From Methanolobus sediminis (GTDB lineage: Archaea; Halobacteriota; Methanosarcinia; Methanosarcinales; Methanosarcinaceae), in the NCBI RefSeq assembly GCF_031312595.1, contig NZ_CP133592.1, positions 868,001 through 932,000 of the forward strand: DNA of 64,000 nt, written 5' to 3'. The notes below the pieces were generated by a model, which worked only from the letters and a program-made list of their open reading frames with translations, ran no database searches and was not told the DNA's origin. This document shows, in pieces, positions 6,466 to 15,917 of this stretch; positions within the stretch are counted from its first letter, which is position 1; the number at the start of each line of letters is the position of its first letter. The translations under genes and the position numbers were made by a program.

Positions 6466-9189
6466 ATCAACATGAGCCACGGACTTGCATAGCGGTGCCT
6501 TCCAGAACTGCAGGTCCTGGTTTGTTGGGTTCCCTGTAGTGGCATCCACTGCTTCAGGTGTTCCATATCCCTGAAGGGACAGGTTCGTAGTCTTACCTGC
6601 TACCTGTAATATCAGGTGCCTCTTGTCGTAATAGGCATCCTTTACAAATACCTGATAGAAACCTGTGTCTGAATTCACTGCACCCATCGTATCCCTTCCA
6701 AACACGTATGTGCTCTCAAGGATCACCTTTGTCCCATTTTGTATTGGGTCGCCATTCTGGTCTATAACATAGCCAGACATAACCACTCCTACGGTCGATT
6801 CTGACCATGATGTTGACAAAGGCAGGAGTCGGAGATAGAGATAGACGTTCTCCAGTATCTCTATTTTATGGAATATCGGTGTGTGCATACCATCTGAGCT
6901 GAACATTATCTTCAGCTTGTAGTATTTCCCCTGATAGCCTGCGTTATTCATGACCTTGTAACCTGCACCGTAGGACGTGGAACTTGTGCCGTCCGGCCCG
7001 ATCCAGCCTGAGTTTGGTGTTCCGCTTTGGTCATCACTGATATAAATCTGTGCCCTTATGTCACAGCCTGCTGCTTCTGTAATTGACAAATAGAACAGGT
7101 CCAGGGACTTGTTATGCTCCTTCCACAGGTACCAGGGCATCTCAATTAATCCAGCTAGCGGATACCGGGTTATCTTGATATTGCTTAGTGTTATGCCTTC
7201 TGAGTATTCTGTCGGTGTCGTGTAATTTGCCTTACACCTGAGCCTGAAGTGCAACTTGGTCGTAGTCATAGCGACCACTTGACCTGTCCCACTTGTTACT
7301 CCGTTCTTCGACCACACCACAGTTCCGTCTGCATCCAGAAGCTCCAGTATGAAGTAGCTCGAGTTGATGTTCACATCATAATCAAACTCCACTGATAGAA
7401 AACCTGATTCTTGCCATATAAAGCCATGATTCGGATAGTTACTATCTATCACCGTGTATGTAGTGTCTGCCAACAGATCTATTTTCAGCTCTTTATTGCC
7501 TGCATCAACGGTGCCATTGCACGACAGGAACCCGTCATCCTCATCTATTTCTGTTGAATAGTTCGGTTCAATTTCCTCTTCCTCTAGTTCAAAGGTATTG
7601 TTATTGAACACCACTCCGCTTGTGATGCAGCCATATACAAAATCTGTAGCATCGAACACTTCTTTGTTAATCCTGTATGTGCTCAGGCCAATCTCACCAG
7701 TCTTGTTGTCCACGTCTGCGGTGTGCTCCAATGATATCTCTATGTCTGTCGTTAGAGCCGAGTGCAGCATCTCGTTTTTAGACCAATAAAAGAATTGACT
7801 GTCCGGTTGATTGACCTGTGAACTCTCTATTACCAGTGGATGAAAATCAACCGGGACCAGCACTGTTGCGGGGTTCGTGTCCGGGAAACTGAGCAATCTG
7901 TGCTTTATCCACATGTCGAAATAATACCGGATAAAGTCAAATGAAGGCGTGTACTTTCCGTCACCTGTTAACCATACTTTCGTTCTCCAGTATTTACCAG
8001 CAGCCGTTCCTGTCCATATTTTCCCGTTGTTGTCTGTATAATAAGTGCTTGATGTCCCGTCCGGGCCTACAAATCCTGACGTGGATGCCAGACTGTCACC
8101 TACATCGATTTGAGCCTTCACTTGTGTATCAGCTGTGCCCAGTGTATAGCCAAGATCTATTATCCTCAAGGCTTTCATGGATTCCTTGTACTTGTAACCC
8201 GTCTGCTCAATGTAGCCTGAAGTCTTGTACCTGTCCAGTACCACGTTGCCTATGTACATGTGGTTGTCCCAAGGATCCACAGGCGAAGTCCAGACCGAAG
8301 GAGAATTCGGAGCAATGCACCTGACCCGGAATACACAGTAATCGTCTACAAAGGTAACCACCTGGCCAGTGCCAGAAGCTGTCCCTGTCTTGCTCCACTT
8401 CACAGTACCTTCACTGTCCACAAGCTCTGCAATGAAGTACGATGAATTCAGCACTACATCATAGTCAAAGGTTATCTGGATAAAGCCTGATGCGATTATC
8501 TCAAACCCTTTGTTCATGTGGGTCTCATCCACCTTGTTGTAATCACTCTCATCGGCCAGGTCCAGTTTCATGCTCATTGTAGAATTATCCAGAGTAAGCA
8601 GGCCTGGCAGGAATCCATCATCTGTATCTACGTGGGCTGAGTTCTCTGGATAGATGTCGATCTGCTCTGTCTGGAGCATGAACATATCGCCATCATAGTC
8701 CACGTTTAACGTAGTGACTCCTTCTGTGAATATCAGGTCATTCTCTGTTTCCTCTTCCAGCAGCATAGCCGGTGAAAATTCCCTTACACCAATCAGTCCT
8801 GTATTTGAATCCGGCTGGCTTGCATCTGATGACTCCAATGCAAGGGAACCACCTAAACCTTCATTCCAGCTCTCAAGCGTGAACTCATCACCAGTTGTCC
8901 CGCCTGTCACTGATACTGCCGATACACTCCGGATCCCTGTGTCACCTGCATTAAGAGCAATTTCTATGTGACTGCCTGATGTCTTATAGGCTTCTACTGA
9001 AGTGCTAACGTCTGCTGTTTGTGAATTGCCAAACTGATCTACATAAGTAATAGTCACATCCAGAGGTGCATCGCCTATTGTGGCCTGTGGCACTATGAAA
9101 CACCTGAATCCGCCTGATGATATTGAATCTCCCACAGTGAATCCTGTGCCCACAACATAAGTTCCGAACACGACAGCATCAAATGCCAT
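6448..9189 (-). CDS. Large virion tail fibre / tip protein with internal duplication
   Basis: A 913-aa protein at the distal end of the tail gene block, most likely an adhesin or tail fibre; the exact function is not recognisable. It contains two related beta-rich segments, the first around 185-300 (HVDTDDGFL, FDYDVVLNSSYFIAELVDSEG, GTASGTGQVV) and the second around 545-660 (STEIDEDDGFL, FDYDVNINSSYFILELLDADG, GVTSGTGQVV). Each is followed by a segment ending in a GPDGTSST motif. The C-terminal part (SGYVIDQNGDPIQNG) resembles a carboxypeptidase-regulatory-like beta sandwich. No signal peptide. Its stop lies inside the integrase 3' end. Confidence 0.7.
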   Translation of the reverse strand: MAFDAVVFGTYVVGTGFTVGDSISSGGFRCFIVPQATIGDAPLDVTITYVDQFGNSQTADVSTSVEAYKTSGSHIEIALNAGDTGIRSVSAVSVTGGTTGDEFTLESWNEGLGGSLALESSDASQPDSNTGLIGVREFSPAMLLEEETENDLIFTEGVTTLNVDYDGDMFMLQTEQIDIYPENSAHVDTDDGFLPGLLTLDNSTMSMKLDLADESDYNKVDETHMNKGFEIIASGFIQITFDYDVVLNSSYFIAELVDSEGTVKWSKTGTASGTGQVVTFVDDYCVFRVRCIAPNSPSVWTSPVDPWDNHMYIGNVVLDRYKTSGYIEQTGYKYKESMKALRIIDLGYTLGTADTQVKAQIDVGDSLASTSGFVGPDGTSSTYYTDNNGKIWTGTAAGKYWRTKVWLTGDGKYTPSFDFIRYYFDMWIKHRLLSFPDTNPATVLVPVDFHPLVIESSQVNQPDSQFFYWSKNEMLHSALTTDIEISLEHTADVDNKTGEIGLSTYRINKEVFDATDFVYGCITSGVVFNNNTFELEEEEIEPNYSTEIDEDDGFLSCNGTVDAGNKELKIDLLADTTYTVIDSNYPNHGFIWQESGFLSVEFDYDVNINSSYFILELLDADGTVVWSKNGVTSGTGQVVAMTTTKLHFRLRCKANYTTPTEYSEGITLSNIKITRYPLAGLIEMPWYLWKEHNKSLDLFYLSITEAAGCDIRAQIYISDDQSGTPNSGWIGPDGTSSTSYGAGYKVMNNAGYQGKYYKLKIMFSSDGMHTPIFHKIEILENVYLYLRLLPLSTSWSESTVGVVMSGYVIDQNGDPIQNGTKVILESTYVFGRDTMGAVNSDTGFYQVFVKDAYYDKRHLILQVAGKTTNLSLQGYGTPEAVDATTGNPTNQDLQFWKAPLCKSVAHVDSLVTY

Positions 9190-9197
9190 GCTTCACC

Positions 9198-10112
9198 TCA
9201 GGCCACGTATTTCATAGCGAACGCCAGCACATTTGAATGGTCTGGAGATGTGAGCATCTTACACAGAAACTTAGTCGTTGCTCCATCTATGGCTATCACG
9301 TCCCCGTCTACCAGTCCTGCATCTATTGACAGCCTGAAAAACAGCTCCGACTGATATATCGGGGTCTTGTTATTTGCTGTATTGTGTATCACAGGCTTCA
9401 TGAAATAGACTTTTCCGTTCCCGTTGCTTTTCCGAGCGTATGGCGTGTCATAGTAGAACTGTATGCCATCGTCTTCATCCCTGTCCTGGAATGAGAATGG
9501 CCTGGTCATCCTGTAATTTTCCAATCCAGAGTGTTCCCCAGTACCCGCCCACCATGCGTTCCTGGTAGTATAACAATAGAAATTTGTCAGGCCATCAGAA
9601 TATTCTTTGGTGCCCATGTGCTCCATTACACAGATGAAACTTGACTGCCTGTCGTTGCTTGAAGGTTCCGGTTTGCCCATTACCACAAACCCTGTAGAAT
9701 CCACCCACAGCCAATAATTTATCTGAAGGGTTGCCATGTCGGTGTACATATCATAAGACCAGTCCCTTCCCTCAAATCCAATAAATGTCTGGAATTTTGT
9801 GTCTCCCCAGGTATGGTTTATAGAGTCCCAAGTTGATGTAAACGTAACTCTTAATCCCTGTGCACCAGTATCATTTCCCTGATACCTTATGGCTTCGCTT
9901 GTCTTGTAGTTATGAACTTCCAGCGTCATCCAGATGTCTGCTGAATCGCCTGTATATTTTAAGCATCTTCTAGCCAACGTAGCTTCTGTGCTCCGATCAG
10001 TTGTGTCCCAGGTCGCATCTCCCTCTACCCAGTTCACAGAAGAGGCAATCAATGCATCAGCGATCTCATCCACGATGTCAGGTAATACTTTTGCTCCACT
10101 TGTAAATCCCAT
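9198..10112 (-). CDS. Tail-associated protein, tandem paralogue 1
   Basis: A 304-aa virion protein without a recognised domain. It is clearly paralogous to its upstream neighbour at 10121-11020: both begin with G-A-K-V-L, (D/A)D(I/L)(V/I)DEIAD, share DxTWDTTDR, ARRCL, a central WVDSTGFV(V/L)M and KEYSDGLTNFY, and end in VDGD(V)IAIDGATTKFLC followed by a (I/M)KYV(E/A) tail. The position between hub-like proteins and the long fibre suggests a baseplate or receptor-binding role. That is inference from context. Confidence 0.65.
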   Translation of the reverse strand: MGFTSGAKVLPDIVDEIADALIASSVNWVEGDATWDTTDRSTEATLARRCLKYTGDSADIWMTLEVHNYKTSEAIRYQGNDTGAQGLRVTFTSTWDSINHTWGDTKFQTFIGFEGRDWSYDMYTDMATLQINYWLWVDSTGFVVMGKPEPSSNDRQSSFICVMEHMGTKEYSDGLTNFYCYTTRNAWWAGTGEHSGLENYRMTRPFSFQDRDEDDGIQFYYDTPYARKSNGNGKVYFMKPVIHNTANNKTPIYQSELFFRLSIDAGLVDGDVIAIDGATTKFLCKMLTSPDHSNVLAFAMKYVA

Positions 10113-10120
10113 TTTTTACC

Positions 10121-11020
10121 TCACTCTACATACTTTATTGCGTAGTTTACCCTGCCTGTGTTGTCTGGGGAGTCCATTCCTATACACAGGAACTTCGTTG
10201 TAGCTCCATCTATCGCTACTACATCTCCATCCACAAGGCCGCCACCTTCTGAGAACATAAAGAACAGTTCGCTCTGACCTATGGGCATTGTCTCTGCCTG
10301 GTCGTTGAATATCAGGGGCTTTGCATAGTAGACCTTCCCGTTACCATCGCTCTTGAACGCATGATAATCAGCGTGCCAGAACTGGATGCCTTCGGTGCTC
10401 CAGGAATTTGTATAGGTGAATGGCCTGCACATGTTATGACATCTTCCAAGAGAGTTCCCGGCAGTGTTCCTCCAGCCTTCGTAATTCAACTTCGTGTAGT
10501 TGTAGAAATTCGTCAGGCCATCGCTGTATTCTTTACTGGCAATCCTTTCTACCACAGTAATTGCTGAAACCTGCAGGTTATCTGTTGAGTTCGCTTCCGG
10601 TCTTGCCATCAATACAAATCCTGTAGAATCCACCCAACAATAATATGTTAGCTGAGTCGAGAAACAGTTAGTCACTGGCGTTGTACTGCTTCTTCCAAAG
10701 AACGGAACATAGGTATGATAGTCCATGTTCGGGTATGTGTGGTTCACCGAATCCCACGTTGAATGGAACGCAATCCTCAATCCTTTTGCCTGGTATGATG
10801 TACTATATACCCAATATGATTGGTCATGGCATTCCAGGGTCAGATATATGTCATCTGTGGAGTGGTACAGGCACCTTCTTGCGTTATTTGCACCTACCGT
10901 CCTGTCCGTGGTGTCCCATGTTGTGTCTCCATCCGTCCAGCCTTCTGCTATTAGCTTGTCAGCGATCTCATCTATCAAGTCTGCAAGCACCTTTGCTCCA
11001 CTGTAAAAAGTTCCTGCCAT
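10121..11020 (-). CDS. Tail-associated protein, tandem paralogue 2
   Basis: A 299-aa protein, paralogue of the gene at 9198-10112, with the same motif order (YSGAKVLADLIDEIADKLI, TTWDTTDRTVGANNARRCLY, CWVDSTGFVLMARPE, KEYSDGLTNFYNYT, VDGDVVAIDGATTKFLC). The two copies differ most in the central region, as expected for surface-exposed receptor or decoration proteins that diverge after duplication. Its ATG overlaps the stop of the upstream gene by one base (TAATG), so translation is coupled. Function unknown. Confidence 0.65.
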   Translation of the reverse strand: MAGTFYSGAKVLADLIDEIADKLIAEGWTDGDTTWDTTDRTVGANNARRCLYHSTDDIYLTLECHDQSYWVYSTSYQAKGLRIAFHSTWDSVNHTYPNMDYHTYVPFFGRSSTTPVTNCFSTQLTYYCWVDSTGFVLMARPEANSTDNLQVSAITVVERIASKEYSDGLTNFYNYTKLNYEGWRNTAGNSLGRCHNMCRPFTYTNSWSTEGIQFWHADYHAFKSDGNGKVYYAKPLIFNDQAETMPIGQSELFFMFSEGGGLVDGDVVAIDGATTKFLCIGMDSPDNTGRVNYAIKYVE

Positions 11021-11679
11021 TAATCATCCACCTCCATGAACCATGATCCGTTCAAAATCGTTCCTCCATTGTTCAATTCATCACTCTCACGTGATATGTT
11101 TCCTACTACTGTTCCCGTGTTTATCTGCCCTAATGGAGAACCTGATTTTACCGTGGTCGTCCCACTGTCCACCGTATCTCCTGTCATCGCTACTTGCCTT
11201 TCTACTTCTGTGTCCTCGCAGTACACGATCTTACTCATAAATGACTTGCCGGACAGCACACTTCCATCCTCGTAAGCCCCGCTAAAAGTAGAACCATCGT
11301 AGGTCTTGAGCCTGAATGTTGGATCATTGCTGCTCCATATCTCCAGTTCCCAGTAGTAGCTGCCTGGCCCCATCGGGTCAAATATCCAGTGAAGCACCTC
11401 TTCCTGGTCAACTTCCTTGAAGATAGTCTCGACATATTTCACTCCCTTTGCCGGAGAATCGTAGAGCCTTGCTACTAAATTCTTCCCACCCGCATCGTGT
11501 ACCACTATTTTGATGCGACCAAAATAGTGTTCTGCCGTGAAAGCCTGGCCAAAGGTGGTTGTGGTTTCGTCCCATGCTGCTGTACCGCCTGTCCTTGTCT
11601 CTAGTTCCACTCCTGTCTCTGGTCTGACCTTGACGTAGACCATGTCCTGCTGTGAGTTTGTTATCTTGCCTACGCTCAT
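11020..11679 (-). CDS. Putative tail/baseplate protein
   Basis: A 219-aa protein between the hub-like protein and the paralogous pair. It appears as a beta-rich jelly-roll-like sequence (FTAEHYFGRIKIVVHDAGGKNLVARLYDSP, then GPGSYYWELEIWSS), which resembles carbohydrate-binding or fibre-head folds, but no family is recognised. It overlaps the upstream gene by four bases (ATGA) and the downstream one by one. It belongs to the virion module by position. Confidence 0.6.
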   Translation of the reverse strand: MSVGKITNSQQDMVYVKVRPETGVELETRTGGTAAWDETTTTFGQAFTAEHYFGRIKIVVHDAGGKNLVARLYDSPAKGVKYVETIFKEVDQEEVLHWIFDPMGPGSYYWELEIWSSNDPTFRLKTYDGSTFSGAYEDGSVLSGKSFMSKIVYCEDTEVERQVAMTGDTVDSGTTTVKSGSPLGQINTGTVVGNISRESDELNNGGTILNGSWFMEVDD

Positions 11680-13127
11680 TCTTCAGTGCTCCTTGTGAAG
11701 ACTATCTTCTGTCCAGTTGGTACTTCGAATATCAGATCCTTGCCTGTGCTGGATGTCTTTACCTTAAACCCATTCATGTCCAGATCCTCTTCTGCAGGGT
11801 TACTGAAACCACCTCCTCCACCAGATACAATAACACGCTCATTGTTGATGGGGAGAACAATACTCTCACCAGAACCAAGCACTTTTGCAGTAATCGTACC
11901 TCCCCTGTTCAATGCAACAGATGCCGAGGACCCTGATTCAGGGAGTGTAGCCACACCAATCTCTGTGGTTGCTTGCGATGCCAGTACATCCATGACAATA
12001 GATTCTGTAATGTCCACACTATTGGGTGACACCGAGTAGCCTTTCAGCCTGCTGTGGCTCAGGTCCCTGTCCGGAACACAAACAATGTGCACTTCAGAGG
12101 ACGTGGCGGTTTTTACGTGAGAAATCTCAACTATCCTTACCCAGTTGACCCCGGTCATACCTACTGTGTAAAGTACATCTGTATATTCAGTCCAGCCATC
12201 GAACTTGACAAGCTGATACAGTTCCAGATCATGTCTTTTTGTAAGGGTTGCAGAGATCCTCTTTACAGGAAAATTGAATAAAGCGTAAAGCTCAGAAGCA
12301 CGCTGGTCTGCACTGGCTTGGCTGGTCACATATGGAGATGGGTATTCCATGTACTCCCTGGGCTTTGCTGTCCCATTTGTGACATTGGTACTTTCCACTA
12401 CTCCTGTGTACCAATTGCCGGAGGAATCGGACCCCTTGGCGATGATTCTGTTGTACTTATCATCGGAGGAGTTAGCCACCGTGATCTCAAGAATATCATT
12501 GTCCGTTTTCTCCAGCACTGCAGGCAATGGCAGGTCCAGGCCATCTGTATCATCGTCAATCTCTCCTGACCTGATGAAATAGGCACTGGTAATCCAATCA
12601 GGAGATTGTTCGGTTCCTGCATTTCGCCATTTGACCTCGAAAATGCAGTTGTAATACTCCGCAATCTCTGCGATGGCATCAAGTTTTGAAGTATTTGGAT
12701 TGAAGATGAATTCTTTTTTTGTAATTGCAGAATCGGGAGAACGTATTTTGTATGGTTCCACGCCTGTCACTGTAGCCCAGTTGCTTCCACCAAGCAAGTC
12801 CTCGATATAGGTAATGATATCATCTATGCTTGCCAGTACAAGTTGAGTGCCAGGTACGAACTGGCGGGATAGGAACCACCTGAGGTCATAGGCATAGATA
12901 TCGACTGTTTCTTCCACAAGTTTCAGATCATATGATTCATCAGGGGCCGTGATGCCACAAAATACTGCTTTGTTGTTTCCGGATTGGTCTTCCAGCTCAA
13001 TAAGCACATCTGAATAGTTGACCGGGATGGAAACATCTACTATATGTGATTCCAGTTGCCAGAAAGCGTCCTTGATGGTTTTTGAAACTTTCAGGGATTC
13101 CAGAGGATATGTGTTCAAATCAACCAT
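11676..13127 (-). CDS. Tail hub / tail-tip protein (gp27/Tal-like by position)
   Basis: A 483-aa protein following the small distal-tail-like protein after the tape measure, the usual place of the baseplate hub. The first 350 residues read like a hub fold (VSIPVNYSDVLIELEDQSG, DIYAYDLRWFLSRQFVPG, TKKEFIFNPNTSKLDAIAEIAEYYNC), with the typical segment describing an extended-basis search. After residue about 375 the sequence changes to a repeat-poor beta tail with a GGGGG hinge. Overlap with the upstream gene is one base (TAATG). Assignment rests on gene order and general pattern. Confidence 0.7.
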   Translation of the reverse strand: MVDLNTYPLESLKVSKTIKDAFWQLESHIVDVSIPVNYSDVLIELEDQSGNNKAVFCGITAPDESYDLKLVEETVDIYAYDLRWFLSRQFVPGTQLVLASIDDIITYIEDLLGGSNWATVTGVEPYKIRSPDSAITKKEFIFNPNTSKLDAIAEIAEYYNCIFEVKWRNAGTEQSPDWITSAYFIRSGEIDDDTDGLDLPLPAVLEKTDNDILEITVANSSDDKYNRIIAKGSDSSGNWYTGVVESTNVTNGTAKPREYMEYPSPYVTSQASADQRASELYALFNFPVKRISATLTKRHDLELYQLVKFDGWTEYTDVLYTVGMTGVNWVRIVEISHVKTATSSEVHIVCVPDRDLSHSRLKGYSVSPNSVDITESIVMDVLASQATTEIGVATLPESGSSASVALNRGGTITAKVLGSGESIVLPINNERVIVSGGGGGFSNPAEEDLDMNGFKVKTSSTGKDLIFEVPTGQKIVFTRSTEE

Positions 13128-13459
13128 TATGCAGTATGCCTCCCAAAACTGATTGTGTAAGTATACTTTCCACTGCCCATAATCAGTTCCTTATACTTTA
13201 GCGGAGGAACAATGTAGCAGCTGGTGTACGAATCGGAGTCAATTACCAGTGTACCTGGCGAGCCGAGTTTTCCCAGCAGAGTGGATATCTCGGAAAATAC
13301 CTCTGTGTAGCACTCAAAAGTCCTGGCGAACTTCTGCTCAGGAGATGCCTGGATGTACGTTTTCCCGGAAAGCAAGGTCGTTTCCTTGAAAGGAGAATCA
13401 ACCGCAATTTCCGTATCCCTTATCACAGATACAGGTGAACCATCGAAAGTAACAATCAT
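13127..13459 (-). CDS. Small tail protein (distal tail-like)
   Basis: A 110-aa protein directly downstream of the tape measure gene, overlapping it by four bases (ATGA). The sequence is beta-rich (MIVTFDGSPVSVIRDTEIAV, YTYTISFGRHTA) and has no membrane segment. Position suggests a distal tail or baseplate wedge component linking tube and hub. No specific family is recognised. Confidence 0.6.
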   Translation of the reverse strand: MIVTFDGSPVSVIRDTEIAVDSPFKETTLLSGKTYIQASPEQKFARTFECYTEVFSEISTLLGKLGSPGTLVIDSDSYTSCYIVPPLKYKELIMGSGKYTYTISFGRHTA

Positions 13460-15648
13460 ATGCCATAACCCCGTTGAACACGTTTTTGCCTGTTGTATTT
13501 CTCCAGGTCATGGACAAACTTCTCGAAGGGGTAATCTGCAGAGAGGTTGACATTCTGAACCACGAACTCATCTCCTGCATATGTATTATTAGTGGTACTT
13601 GTGCTTGTAGAAAAAGATCCAGCTACATTGGTTAAACCCGAGGCCAGCACTCCATCCATATTTCCAATGGACTTTTTGAGAGGAGATACAAAGAACGCAT
13701 CCCAGTTTGGTAACTCGGATAATGGCCCAACTTCTGCGGGACTATGAGGGAGGTATCTGGAAATGCCGGAAAATACGTCTGAGACCGTAGATGTCAACGG
13801 ATTTACCATCGACTTTATTCCGTTGATGAAGTTCTGTATCAGGTCCTTTCCTGAACGATAGAAGCTGCTACCAGCGGTTGAAAATATCGAAAGTATAGGA
13901 TCAAATGCACTCGATATTATGGAGTACAAGAAATCCATACTATTCTTGGCAATATTCTGCAATGTCTGCCATGCACCTGCCCAATCTCCCGTGAGTATTT
14001 GTGCAAATAATAGAATTAGGTTGAGTATCTGGCCAAGCACGTATTCAAACGTTTTCAGAACCAGAGGCAGCCAGACCATTACATTATCGACTACATGGTC
14101 TGCAATGTATGAGACCAATGTCCCAAGAGCAGATGCTATAACAGCCACCGCAGATGTGATCGTATCACCATTCTCAGTCCACCAATCACTTATTCTGTTC
14201 ATGGCATTGGACACAAAGTCCTGTACAATGGAAATGAGCGGTTCAACTGCAGTACGGATGTTTTCCAGTGTATCCATAACCACTGGAGATACTTTGTCCC
14301 AGCTCTTCCATATCAGAATAGCACCCAGTGCAAGAGCAGCAATCGCTATTCCTACTGGACCTGTTATAATCGCAACTATACTACTCAAAGCACCAGCCAG
14401 ACCGGCACCACCGAGGAAGGTTGTTATTGTTCCGATAGCACCGATAGCAGAACCTGCTACAATCAGCACTGGTCCAATGGCTGCAGCTATGGCTGCTACT
14501 GCTACAATGACCTTGAGTATTGGTTTTGGAATTCCAGATACAACGTTGAGAATCTCAATGAAGGCACTGACCAGTGGCATGAGTCCTTCAGCGATCACAT
14601 CACCGAAAGTTATCATGACATCTTGAAGTGCGGATTTGAGCTCACGTATAGCACCTCCTGGTCCCCCTTCCATTTCCTCTGCCATTTTAGCTGCAGCACC
14701 AGCGGAGTTCTCGAGCAATTTTGTTTGATCATGAATAGCATCTGACCCTACGGATAACAATGCAACCATACCAGGCCCTGCTTCCTGTCCAAAGAGTGAC
14801 ATGGCATCTGCTGTGGACAGACCAACTTTGCTTAGTGTTCCAATGATGTCTGTGAAAGACTGTGTGGTGGGATCCACGTCTGCAAGGGTTAGCTGGTATT
14901 TCTCCAGCACTCCGGCAACTTCAGCTGTTGGATCTGCAAGCCGTGTCAAAGCACCTCGTAGTGCAGTACCAGCTCGGCTTCCCTGAACACCTGCATCTGA
15001 CATCTTTCCGATGATGGCAGCAGTCTCTTCCATGGATATCCCCATTGCAGCAGCAAGGGGTGCAACATAGGACATTGCTTGTCCAAGTTGAGTAATATCG
15101 GTGTTAGAGGAAGCAGATGCTTTGGCAAGGACATCAGCTACTCTTCCGGCTTCACTTGCCTGCAGATTAAAACCAGTAAGCACATTTGATGCGATATCTG
15201 AAGCAGTACCAAGGTCTATGGCTCCTGCTGCAGCAAGGCTAAGCATATCGTCGATGGATTCCATTACCTCTGAAGTGGAGAAACCCGCCATCGCAAGATA
15301 CTGCATACCTTCGGCAGCTTCACTTGCAGAGAAACGGGTCGTTCGGCCAAGTTCCCTGGCAAGGTCTGTCATCTGCTTGAACTCATCGCCAGTAGCTCCA
15401 GATATGGCTTTGACCTTTCTCATGGAATCATCAAAAGAGGAAGCTGTATGGAAAGCCACAGCTCCAAGACCAAGAACTGGAGCCGTAACGTATGCGGAGA
15501 GTGTTTTTCCGGCAGAGGTCATCTGCTTACCAGTTTCCTGAAACTTCTTTCCCATCTGGCTGGCCTGTGAACTCACCTCATCAAATGCTTTCTTGATCTG
15601 GCTCACGTCTCCAATGATCGAAACAATGAGTTCACCGATAGAAGTCAT
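13456..15648 (-). CDS. Phage tail tape measure protein (TP901 type)
   Basis: Sets tail length and is threaded through the tail tube. The 730-aa protein starts with a coiled region (IKKAFDEVSSQASQMGKKFQETGKQM), followed by the TP901 core (about residues 55-370) with ASSFDDSMRKVKAISGATGDEF, ARELGRTTRFSASEAAEGM, AMAGFSTSEVMESIDDML and SDAGVQGSRAGTALRGALTRL. Hydrophobic segments at about 375-470 are Ala/Ile/Gly-rich. ATG 15648 is preferred, with GAGG six bases upstream; GTG 15654 is the alternative. Placement after the chaperone pair fits a long, probably flexible, non-contractile tail, since no sheath gene is visible. Confidence 0.93.
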   Translation of the reverse strand: MTSIGELIVSIIGDVSQIKKAFDEVSSQASQMGKKFQETGKQMTSAGKTLSAYVTAPVLGLGAVAFHTASSFDDSMRKVKAISGATGDEFKQMTDLARELGRTTRFSASEAAEGMQYLAMAGFSTSEVMESIDDMLSLAAAGAIDLGTASDIASNVLTGFNLQASEAGRVADVLAKASASSNTDITQLGQAMSYVAPLAAAMGISMEETAAIIGKMSDAGVQGSRAGTALRGALTRLADPTAEVAGVLEKYQLTLADVDPTTQSFTDIIGTLSKVGLSTADAMSLFGQEAGPGMVALLSVGSDAIHDQTKLLENSAGAAAKMAEEMEGGPGGAIRELKSALQDVMITFGDVIAEGLMPLVSAFIEILNVVSGIPKPILKVIVAVAAIAAAIGPVLIVAGSAIGAIGTITTFLGGAGLAGALSSIVAIITGPVGIAIAALALGAILIWKSWDKVSPVVMDTLENIRTAVEPLISIVQDFVSNAMNRISDWWTENGDTITSAVAVIASALGTLVSYIADHVVDNVMVWLPLVLKTFEYVLGQILNLILLFAQILTGDWAGAWQTLQNIAKNSMDFLYSIISSAFDPILSIFSTAGSSFYRSGKDLIQNFINGIKSMVNPLTSTVSDVFSGISRYLPHSPAEVGPLSELPNWDAFFVSPLKKSIGNMDGVLASGLTNVAGSFSTSTSTTNNTYAGDEFVVQNVNLSADYPFEKFVHDLEKYNRQKRVQRGYGI

Positions 15649-15650
15649 TT

Positions 15651-15917
15651 TCACCCTCTTTTTATCTTGTTACCGTACAGCTCGTAGAATCGTTTCAGGT
15701 CCGGTCTGTCAGCGTTTTTCACTTCTGTCATCTTTTCCTGTTCACCCAAAGCCTCTCCAAGCACAGCCCAGAAAACCCTGGCCTGCATCTCAACTGCCTG
15801 CATTCCTTTTTCGTAGTAGAGCATGACCTGGTCCGTGGACATTTGGTCTAGAAGATGGCTAGGGGTGGCCCATGAATACATGATCCCCATCTGGGCAAAG
15901 ATGTCCCCGATGGTCAC
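15651..15917 (-). CDS. Tail assembly chaperone, T-like part (frameshift product C-terminus)
   Basis: An 88-aa reading frame just before the tape measure gene. In long-tailed phages the second chaperone frame is normally translated by -1 slippage from the first. Here the frame is open across the slippery site at 15923-15929 and continues as L-S-V-T-I-G-D-I, so the fusion protein would be about 207 aa. An independent GTG start at 15917, overlapping the upstream stop in GTGA, is also possible. The product would bind the tape measure protein during tail assembly. Confidence 0.8.
   Translation of the reverse strand: MTIGDIFAQMGIMYSWATPSHLLDQMSTDQVMLYYEKGMQAVEMQARVFWAVLGEALGEQEKMTEVKNADRPDLKRFYELYGNKIKRG

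Noticed and set aside
7941-8324. + strand Cys-rich frame opposite the tail fibre gene
   Set aside because: Cysteine and proline clusters arise from the antisense of Gly/Thr-rich codons; the opposite strand has the real gene.
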